64,000 nt of DNA from Treponema peruense (GTDB taxonomy: Bacteria; Spirochaetota; Spirochaetia; Treponematales; Treponemataceae). A model generated the notes under the pieces. That model was given only the letters and a program-made list of their open reading frames with translations. It ran no database searches and was not told the origin of the DNA. The translations under genes were made by a program, and so were the position numbers. Positions within the stretch are counted from its first letter, which is position 1. Each line of letters begins with the position of its first letter. This document shows positions 57,947 to 64,000 of the stretch, in pieces. The stretch covers positions 1,550,001 through 1,614,000 of the forward strand of contig NZ_CP064936.1 in NCBI RefSeq assembly GCF_016117655.1. Direction: 5' to 3'.

Positions 57947-58726
57947 TTAAGAGTGGCGTCTTGTTCCGTCAAAACTGATTTTCCAAAGAAAAAGTCCATC
58001 GGGAGGGGCTGTCATTCCAGCTTTTGACCTGTCGCAGCTTTCAAGAATATTCCTAAAGTCCTGTGCACCAAGCCCTTTCTGTTCGCACTGGATCAGAGTT
58101 CCGGTAAGAGAGCGCACCATCTTCCACAAAAAGGCATTTGCTTCTATCTCGAAAACAAGAAGGTCTTCCTTTTCGTAAAAAAAACGGGCTCTGTCAATAT
58201 AGCGCCTGGTAGAAATGCTCTGATCTCCGGCTGCAGAAAAAGTTGCACAGTCGGTTTCCCCTGAAAGACACGCGCACATTGAATTAAGCGCGTTTGCATC
58301 AGGTCTGTTCGGAATGCACCACACGTACCTTGAGTCCCTTGCCTGCGGAACAGTGCCTGCCTGTATAAAATACCTGTATGTACGTGAAGTTGCGCTAAAC
58401 CTTGAATTAAAGGATTCCGGAACTTCGGCTGCCTGCATTATTCTTATGTCACGCGGAAGAAAGCCGTTGAGTGCCCTTACATAGTTTTTTGGAGGAATTG
58501 ATTCCACCGGGGAAGTAAAATTTGCCGCCTGTGCCGTTGCGTGAACACCGCTGTCTGTTCTGCCGCTTCCGTAAAGGTTTATTTTTGTCCTGAACATTTT
58601 TTCAAGTGCTGTTTCTATTTCGCCCTGAACTGTACGAACGGGTTTACCGCCGGCCGACTTGTCCTGTCTCTGCCAGCCGCAGAAATCTGTTCCGTCATAG
58701 GAAATTGTCAAGAGAATATTTGCCAT
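57947..58726 (-). CDS. truA: tRNA pseudouridine(38-40) synthase TruA
   Basis: This 259-residue synthase begins MANILLTISYDGTDFCGWQRQ, has the catalytic aspartate in GSGRTDSGVHATAQAANF, then RALNGFLPRDIRIMQA, ATSRTYRYFI and ANAFLWKMVRSLTGTLI. It makes pseudouridine at positions 38-40 of tRNA anticodon arms. It starts immediately after the DUF2225 gene stop and is the last gene of the dxs operon. Confidence 0.95.
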   Translation of the reverse strand: MANILLTISYDGTDFCGWQRQDKSAGGKPVRTVQGEIETALEKMFRTKINLYGSGRTDSGVHATAQAANFTSPVESIPPKNYVRALNGFLPRDIRIMQAAEVPESFNSRFSATSRTYRYFIQAGTVPQARDSRYVWCIPNRPDANALNSMCACLSGETDCATFSAAGDQSISTRRYIDRARFFYEKEDLLVFEIEANAFLWKMVRSLTGTLIQCEQKGLGAQDFRNILESCDRSKAGMTAPPDGLFLWKISFDGTRRHS

Positions 58727-59632
58727 TTATTCGTCCACACTGAATATATTGTTTGCCGAAAGTTCTGCGGCCAACTTGTCATAAAGGTTTTTTGCAACTT
58801 CAAGAAGCGGCCCCGGCTTGTTCTTGCTGGATTTTCCCAGACCAAAGATGCGCGCAATGGCCTTTTTGTATTCGTCAAGTTTTTTGAGGCGCAGTTCACC
58901 GTCGTCACGCTGGCCGTATTTGTATTCCAGAAGGCCGCAAAGGTAAATTACGCCGTCGTAACCGTAGTTTTTGTCTGTATCGGGACCAAAGTTTGAAACA
59001 GGTTCAATTGACTCTATGCGGCCGGTTTCGTTGATGAGCGTCTGCTGGTAAAAGAAAAGTGCCTTTCTGTAAAAGACCTGGGCAACGTATTCGTAGTTGT
59101 GTCCGGGGCATACTCTGTCCAGATCCTTGCACAGCCAGGCAAGCCTTAACGAAATCATTGCCCTTTTGAAAGTCGGGGCATAGGCAATATCAAGTTTTTC
59201 GTAGCACAGAAGCGCAAGATAGTACATTGCAGCACCGTCAAAAAGCGTGCGTTCCCTGTCAAGATTGTAGTAAGGGAAAATATCGGACACTGCCTTCTTG
59301 CGGTGTTCTTCGTCCTGCAGAATTCTGTCAAAGGAAACACTGTCCTTTACATCTGTAAAATCCTTCCAGAAAAAGGCAGTATGGCATTTGGGACACGAGC
59401 CCACGTCATAAATCATGGGATATACCCTTCCGAATTTCTTTGACGGTTCAAAAATTCTATGAAGCTCGTCGGTAAGGTTTCCTGCAATCATGCGGCCGCC
59501 GCCCTTGTGCATGACTTCCTGCCTGAATTTGGCGCGGCATACGGGACACACAAGTTCTTCTTTTGCCCAGTACGAGACAGAAACCTTTTTTTCCTCTTTG
59601 GGAGCCTTATGATAAGAAGTCTTGACCGCCAT
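58727..59632 (-). CDS. DUF2225 zinc-ribbon protein
   Basis: This 301-residue protein has an N-terminal zinc-ribbon-like part with two cysteine pairs (LVCPVCRAKF and GSCPKCHTAFF) and a helical, TPR-like remainder (ALLCYEKLDIAYAPTFKRAMISLRLAWLCKDL). This is the DUF2225 layout known from spirochaetes and Firmicutes; the function is unknown. It is in an operon with acpS and truA. A GAGGATAAT stretch precedes the ATG, and a hairpin lies between acpS and this gene. Confidence 0.85.
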   Translation of the reverse strand: MAVKTSYHKAPKEEKKVSVSYWAKEELVCPVCRAKFRQEVMHKGGGRMIAGNLTDELHRIFEPSKKFGRVYPMIYDVGSCPKCHTAFFWKDFTDVKDSVSFDRILQDEEHRKKAVSDIFPYYNLDRERTLFDGAAMYYLALLCYEKLDIAYAPTFKRAMISLRLAWLCKDLDRVCPGHNYEYVAQVFYRKALFFYQQTLINETGRIESIEPVSNFGPDTDKNYGYDGVIYLCGLLEYKYGQRDDGELRLKKLDEYKKAIARIFGLGKSSKNKPGPLLEVAKNLYDKLAAELSANNIFSVDE

Positions 59633-59662
59633 TTTATTATCCTCTCAAATTTGTTGAAATCC

Positions 59663-59686
59663 GCAGTGTGCAAAAATACACACTGC
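59663..59686 (-). repeat. Intercistronic hairpin between acpS and the DUF2225 gene
   Basis: Perfect 8-bp inverted repeat GCAGTGTG/CACACTGC with an eight-base loop, not followed by a T-run in either direction. It may be an RNA processing or stability element rather than a terminator. Confidence 0.6.
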
Positions 59687-59691
59687 CGGAA

Positions 59692-60078
59692 CTATCCTTC
59701 TATTACTACAAAAGCCATTGCGTATTCTTTTTCATGGCTGAGCGAAACGTGAACGCTGCAGTTTTTTCCGCAGATTTTTTCAAGGACTTCACGTGCACGT
59801 CCCTGAACGGCAACAAACGGCCTTGAGTTTTTGTCCTTTACAATATAAACATCGCGCAGATCAAAACCCGAAAGCCCGGTTCCCAGTGCCTTTGAAAAAG
59901 CTTCCTTGGCGGCAAATCTTACGGCATAATGCTCGCAAAGCCGCTGTTCCGAAGCAGAAGAATCATAAAGAATTTCTTTGCTATTAAAAAACCTGGCAAT
60001 CATTGCAGGTGAAGAAACCCATTTTCTGAACCGTTCCACTCCGGCAATATCACATCCTATTCCGAGAACTGAAGACAT
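59692..60078 (-). CDS. acpS: Holo-[acyl-carrier-protein] synthase
   Basis: This 128-residue phosphopantetheinyl transferase begins VLGIGCDIAGVERFRKW, with the Mg-binding Asp, and has VRFAAKEAFSKALGTGLSGF (the WxxKEA-type motif) and HVSLSHEKEYAMAFVVI. It loads the 4-phosphopantetheine arm onto ACP for lipid synthesis. The ybbR stop directly precedes its ATG, with GGGAG as ribosome binding site inside ybbR. Confidence 0.94.
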   Translation of the reverse strand: MSSVLGIGCDIAGVERFRKWVSSPAMIARFFNSKEILYDSSASEQRLCEHYAVRFAAKEAFSKALGTGLSGFDLRDVYIVKDKNSRPFVAVQGRAREVLEKICGKNCSVHVSLSHEKEYAMAFVVIEG

Positions 60079-61179
60079 CTATACTCCCTGGATCTGCGGT
60101 TCCGGAACGGCATCACTTTGCGGAATATCAGTCACATCTTCGGGAACAGCTTCCATTTCTTCCTGTGGCTGCGTATTTTCTGCATCTTTTTCTTCACCGT
60201 CATTTACTGCAGAAGAATCGGGAAGAGTCTCTTCGGGTTTAAGCACAACGTCCAGTGACAGTGTTTCACGGCTTTTTGAATTTACCGTAAGTCCGAGCGG
60301 AACAGTAACTGAAACTGGAACTTCATAATGCCCCGGTGTAAGTATAAACGAACAGTCAACAGAACCGCGCACAGAATCTGCCGAAAGTTTTTCTATATCA
60401 AGCAGCTCGCCTTCTACTATTACATCAACAAAAACAGGCTCTCCCGAAACTGCAAGGTCATCCCTTAAATTGTCAAAACTTACGGGAATATCAGAGAAAG
60501 TCTTTACCATTCCCTGCGGAACAATTCTTGCATTGACAGAGAAAGTACCCGTTCCGACAGAAATAAGCGAATTGCGGTTAAGCACACTGACTTTTTTTGT
60601 AACATCGGATGTAGCATTCTGAACCGAAACTTCTTCTGTAGGCATATATGTAATTTTGCTTACTACCGAACGCGGACCTTCTACCCTTACAGTTGCAGGA
60701 TCTGACGTAATTTTTGAAAGGGTATATCCGTGTGAAGGAATTCCCGAAACAGAAGGTCTTATTCCGACAAATTTTACATCCCTTTCCTCTATTGAAAGCG
60801 GAACAGAATCCGGGGAAGCAGTTATTTCAAGCGGGTCCATAAGAAGAATGCGCTCTTCCAGGTCAAGAAGAACAGGAAAATTGTGCTGTCCTGCAGAAGA
60901 CTGGGAACTTAAGTCCACATAAGCTCTTAAATCTTTTTCTGAAACAGACGCCAGCTGTTCTGCCCTTGCCCTGACAATTATTTTTACATTGCGGTGGCGT
61001 TCATAGCCTCCTGACAAAACCATTGCCCCTTCAGACTTTACTTCAAGCGGAACAACAAAGGTCTTTTTGTCTATGGTCGAAATCTGGTGAAAAAAATAAA
61101 TCAGGACAGCCATGACAAAGCAAGTTACCTTGACCGGCCAGTTCTTAAGGATTTTGTCAAGAAATTGTTTTATGCTCAT
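60079..61179 (-). CDS. YbbR/CdaR-like regulator of the diadenylate cyclase
   Basis: This 366-residue protein has one N-terminal transmembrane helix (about 14-32) and then YbbR repeats exposed outside the membrane (about 40-320), with recurring KFVGIRPSVSGIPSHGYTLSKITSDPATVRVEGP patterns. An acidic, Pro/Glu-rich C-terminal tail (about 320-366) follows. In Firmicutes CdaR binds and tunes CdaA. Its start overlaps the cdaA stop by 22 bases. Confidence 0.88.
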   Translation of the reverse strand: MSIKQFLDKILKNWPVKVTCFVMAVLIYFFHQISTIDKKTFVVPLEVKSEGAMVLSGGYERHRNVKIIVRARAEQLASVSEKDLRAYVDLSSQSSAGQHNFPVLLDLEERILLMDPLEITASPDSVPLSIEERDVKFVGIRPSVSGIPSHGYTLSKITSDPATVRVEGPRSVVSKITYMPTEEVSVQNATSDVTKKVSVLNRNSLISVGTGTFSVNARIVPQGMVKTFSDIPVSFDNLRDDLAVSGEPVFVDVIVEGELLDIEKLSADSVRGSVDCSFILTPGHYEVPVSVTVPLGLTVNSKSRETLSLDVVLKPEETLPDSSAVNDGEEKDAENTQPQEEMEAVPEDVTDIPQSDAVPEPQIQGV

Positions 61180-61972
61180 CTATCGTGTCCTCTATTTTCT
61201 GTTCATCGGGGGTAATCTCGAGCTGGCTTTCAAGAATTCTCGTAAGCTGTTCCATTGAAAGGTCGTAGTGAAGTTTTGAGTCGTATGCAAGGCTTATTGC
61301 CCCGGACTCTTCACTTACTACAAGAACAACGCTGTCGCTTACTTCACTCAGTCCGAGTGCTGCCCTATGGCGGGTACCGAAAGTCTTTTTTATATCATAC
61401 TGTTCGCTTACAGGAAGAAAACATCCTGCAGCAATGAGTTTGCCGCCCTGAATAAAACAGGCTCCGTCATGAAGCGGTGTGTCGTGCCCGAAAATCGTAA
61501 CAAGAAGGCTTGACGAAAGATCTGCGTTTATGCGTGTTCCCGTTTCGATTATGTTGTCGAGTTTTGTATGCCTCATGAATACGGCAAGCATTCCCCTGCG
61601 CTGTTTGGAAAGTGTTTCGGCTGCTATGAGAACAGAATCAACATAAGTGTGCTTTGACCTGGAACCGAACGCAAACCATTCTGTCTGTCCCAGCTTAAGA
61701 AAGATTTTTCTGAGTTCAGGCTGGAAAACAATTGCAAAGGAAATAAGAAGCCCCGGAGCCATTATGTTGAATACCCACAGAAGTGTCTGAAGCCTCAGAA
61801 GGTATGCTACAACATAGGCCATGGCAACAAGAACCGCAGCCTTGATGAGCTGCATGGCGTTTGTTCTGGTGATAATCTCGTATGCCTTGTACAGGAGAAA
61901 TGACAGAACCCCTATATCAACTACAGATCCTGCATAATTATATATTTTCAAAAGACTGCTAAACGTGTCCAA
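61157..61972 (-). CDS. cdaA: Diadenylate cyclase CdaA
   Basis: This 271-residue protein has three N-terminal transmembrane helices (about 15-100) and a DisA_N cyclase domain with HDTPLHDGACFIQGGKLIAAGCFLPVS (DGA motif) and FGTRHRAALGLSEVSDSVVLVVSEESG (RHR motif), the residues that bind ATP and metal. It makes c-di-AMP from two ATP at the membrane. It is followed by its YbbR partner, the conserved cdaA-cdaR order. Confidence 0.94.
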   Translation of the reverse strand: MDTFSSLLKIYNYAGSVVDIGVLSFLLYKAYEIITRTNAMQLIKAAVLVAMAYVVAYLLRLQTLLWVFNIMAPGLLISFAIVFQPELRKIFLKLGQTEWFAFGSRSKHTYVDSVLIAAETLSKQRRGMLAVFMRHTKLDNIIETGTRINADLSSSLLVTIFGHDTPLHDGACFIQGGKLIAAGCFLPVSEQYDIKKTFGTRHRAALGLSEVSDSVVLVVSEESGAISLAYDSKLHYDLSMEQLTRILESQLEITPDEQKIEDTIDEHKTIS

Positions 61973-61985
61973 GGCACACCCCTTC

Positions 61986-62831
61986 TCAGAAATTGACTAA
62001 ACCGCTGTTCCGGAATGATTGTAACACGGCAAGCGTGTCTCTGCAAGAAGCAACATCATGAACACGCAGCATGGAAGCTCCCCTAAGGACAGAAACAAGG
62101 TCTGCTGCAAGGGTTCCGTAAAGCCTGTCTTTTATGTCGCGGCCCGTCATCTGCCCTATGCATGTTTTTCTGGAAAGTGCCATAAGTACAGGGTACTGCC
62201 CTGAACAGAGCCGTCCGCATTCAGCAATAAGTACTTTGTTTGACTCAAGGTCCTTTCCGAAACCGACACCAGGGTCAACTATTATTTTGTCACGGCTTAT
62301 TCCGCAGAGGGCTGCATAGTCTGCACGCTCCGAAAGATAGGCGCTTACTTCTGCAAAAACATCGTTGTACTTTGTGTCGCCCTGCATTGAAGAAGGGATT
62401 CCCCTTTTGTGCATGAGAATTACTGGAATCTTTGCGCGGGCCGCAAACGAAGCCATTGCAGCATCATCTTCAAGTGCAGAAACATCGTTAAGAATATCTG
62501 CCCCTGCAGTTACGGCAGCTTCCATAACAGACTTCTTTCTTGTGTCTACAGAAACAGGAATATCAGATACCTTTCTTATTCCTTCAATTACCGGAATAAT
62601 CCTGGCTGTTTCTTCTTCTGCACTTACATACTCAGAGCCCGGACGGGTTGACTCGCCTCCAACATCTATTATGTCTGCACCTTCTTCTATAAGTTCAAGA
62701 GCTCTTTCAAGGCCACCACGGCTTCCTTCAAAAAAACTGTCAGGTGTGCAGTTTACTATTCCCATAATCAAAGCGGGAAGTTCCGTAGAAACCGTTCTGT
62801 CTGAAAGGCAAAGTTCAATTTTCTTTTTCAT
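61986..62831 (-). CDS. folP: Dihydropteroate synthase
   Basis: This 281-residue TIM barrel has IMGIVNCTPDSFFEGSRGG, ADIIDVGGESTRPGSE, DVSALEDDAAMA, ILMHKRG and DPGVGFGKDLESN, the standard FolP motifs. It joins p-aminobenzoate to the pterin diphosphate in folate synthesis. I chose the ATG at 62831, one base after the dxs stop, with CGGAG upstream, over the longer frame from 62858. Confidence 0.94.
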   Translation of the reverse strand: MKKKIELCLSDRTVSTELPALIMGIVNCTPDSFFEGSRGGLERALELIEEGADIIDVGGESTRPGSEYVSAEEETARIIPVIEGIRKVSDIPVSVDTRKKSVMEAAVTAGADILNDVSALEDDAAMASFAARAKIPVILMHKRGIPSSMQGDTKYNDVFAEVSAYLSERADYAALCGISRDKIIVDPGVGFGKDLESNKVLIAECGRLCSGQYPVLMALSRKTCIGQMTGRDIKDRLYGTLAADLVSVLRGASMLRVHDVASCRDTLAVLQSFRNSGLVNF

Positions 62832-62832
62832 G

Positions 62833-64000
62833 TCAGTTCTCCGTAAGAGTGCGCGCAAGGGCCGCTATTGTGTCAGGGTCAAGACCTGCTTCTTCAAGAA
62901 TCTGCATACGGTTTCCGTTATGTAGGAATCTGTCTGGAAAACCGGTCGCTGCAGTTTTAATTTTTGGAGCATAAGGCGACCTGAGCAGAACAGACTCAAG
63001 GTTTCTTCCGATTCCACCGGTAAGTATGCCGTCTTCAACAAAGACAACGGCATCGTAGGAAGATGCAAGTTTTACAAAATATTCTTCGTCAAAAGGTTTT
63101 ATGAAGCGCAGGGAATAAATGTCTGCCCATATTCCGCCAAGAAGAAGGGAACGCGAAGCAACCAGACACTCACTGAACATTCCGCCGGTACACACAAACA
63201 GAACCTTTTTGTTTTTTGCGCCGTTAAGTTCGGACTCATCTGCAAAGCGTGCCGAAACTGCAGGAGCAAATTCTTCGGCCCCAACAAAAAGGCCTCGGCC
63301 AGCTTCAACCGGTGCCGCAAACGAAGCGAGTTCTGACGGGCATGACATTTTTGGCCAGCGTATTGCAACAGGCCCCTTTGCGCACGAAACGGCCCAATCA
63401 AGGCATAAATCAAGATCGACCCTGCTTGCGACAGACATAATGCACATATTCGGAACGGGAAGCAGCATGCTTATGTCAAAGATTCCCTGGTGTGTTTCAC
63501 CGTCCGAAGGAACCGCCCCTGCCCTGTCCATTACCAGAACGGCATGTCTTGAAGGAAGTGCTATATCTTCTACAATCTGGTCAAAGGAACGCTGCATGAA
63601 TGTAGAGTAAATTGCCGCAACAGGAACCATTCCTCCGGCTGCGAGTCCCCCTGCAAAAGTTATGGCATGTTCTTCTGCTATTCCCACATCATAAAAACGC
63701 CTAGGGAACCTGCGGGAAAAAGCATCAAGTCCTGTACCCTTTGACATTGCTGCAGTGACAGCCGCGATTTTAGGATTTTCTTCGGCAAGTGAAACAATTT
63801 TTGAACTGAATGCTTCGGTAAAGCTGAGTGCGTCGAATTTTTCTACAACACCGTCACTTGTATTGAAAGGTCCCACCCCATGGAATGCAGAAGGATTGTT
63901 TTCTGCCGGACTGTATCCCCTGCCTTTTTTTGTAACAACATGGATTACCACAGGGCGCGGAATCTTTGCAGCCTTCCGCAAAACCCGTTCAAGCTGTTCT
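62833..64000 (-). CDS. dxs: 1-deoxy-D-xylulose-5-phosphate synthase (partial, N-terminus outside window)
   Basis: The frame runs in from the right edge (first complete codons EQLERVLRKAAKIPRP) and ends at 62833, about 389 residues of the C-terminal two thirds. It contains the transketolase pyrimidine domain DVGIAEEHAITFAGGLAAGGMVPVAAIYSTFMQRSFDQIVEDIA, the HQGIFDISMLLPVPNM segment, GPVAIRWPK and the C-terminal domain with EDGILTGGIGRNLE. It makes DXP from pyruvate and glyceraldehyde 3-phosphate for isoprenoids, including undecaprenyl carriers. The thiamine-diphosphate domain lies outside. Confidence 0.94.
   Translation of the reverse strand, partial: EQLERVLRKAAKIPRPVVIHVVTKKGRGYSPAENNPSAFHGVGPFNTSDGVVEKFDALSFTEAFSSKIVSLAEENPKIAAVTAAMSKGTGLDAFSRRFPRRFYDVGIAEEHAITFAGGLAAGGMVPVAAIYSTFMQRSFDQIVEDIALPSRHAVLVMDRAGAVPSDGETHQGIFDISMLLPVPNMCIMSVASRVDLDLCLDWAVSCAKGPVAIRWPKMSCPSELASFAAPVEAGRGLFVGAEEFAPAVSARFADESELNGAKNKKVLFVCTGGMFSECLVASRSLLLGGIWADIYSLRFIKPFDEEYFVKLASSYDAVVFVEDGILTGGIGRNLESVLLRSPYAPKIKTAATGFPDRFLHNGNRMQILEEAGLDPDTIAALARTLTEN

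Overview
The window looks like part of a Treponema chromosome (Spirochaetes; overall GC near 40%). The main clues are spirochaete-type flagellar genes (FlbB-FliK-FlgD-FlgE; FlgF-FlgG-FlgJ without a muramidase domain), a p83/100-family antigen, a treponemal-type hexokinase, a lipoprotein with a loose spirochaetal lipobox, and the gene order ankyrin-murG-cvpA-holB-histidine kinase-NtrC-type regulator. I saw no rRNA, CRISPR array, prophage or insertion sequence. One tRNA-Phe gene is present.

Left end (1-7.3 kb), the accessory region: a partial GtrII-type glucosyltransferase, a RelB/YoeB toxin-antitoxin pair with its operator, then a plus-strand operon: FdtA-like ketoisomerase, FdtB-like aminotransferase, GtrB/ArnC-like glycosyltransferase, a large GT-C-like membrane protein and two four-helix EmrE/ArnE-ArnF-like proteins. 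Its layout mirrors the Arn (lipid A aminoarabinose) pathway, but with a 3-amino-3,6-dideoxyhexose. Most of it is very AT-rich, and composition switches abruptly to the host type inside the GT-C gene near 6240.

Middle left (7.3-24.8 kb), mostly housekeeping: p83/100; rpsF-ssb-rpsR-rplI-dnaB (minus); a DUF368 polyprenyl-phosphate transporter; an ankyrin protein with rsmD; two TPR-like proteins with rlmN; a small HMA-like protein with a 2-hydroxyacid dehydrogenase; leuCD; and murC-yicC-cytidylate-kinase-like (minus).

Motility and signalling (24.8-45 kb): flgF-flgG-flgJ behind a sigma-28-like promoter, divergent from an EAL-domain c-di-GMP protein; glgC; a minus-strand operon ankyrin-murG-cvpA-holB-HK-RR-J-domain; tRNA-Phe; an outer-membrane protein; and hexokinase-flbB-fliK-flgD-flgE (minus). 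FlgE has Lys165 and Cys178, the residues cross-linked as lysinoalanine in T. denticola.

Right end (45-64 kb): a UvrD/Rep helicase and a lipoprotein; a minus-strand run GT4-two outer-membrane proteins-thiI-exported protein; udg-priA (plus); and a minus-strand operon dxs (partial)-folP-cdaA-ybbR-acpS-DUF2225-truA, which includes the c-di-AMP cyclase and its YbbR partner.

Promoters fit TTGAMN-N17-TATAAT well. In six of them the -10 box lies only 7-9 nt before the start codon of a gene without a Shine-Dalgarno sequence, which suggests a sizeable class of leaderless mRNAs.
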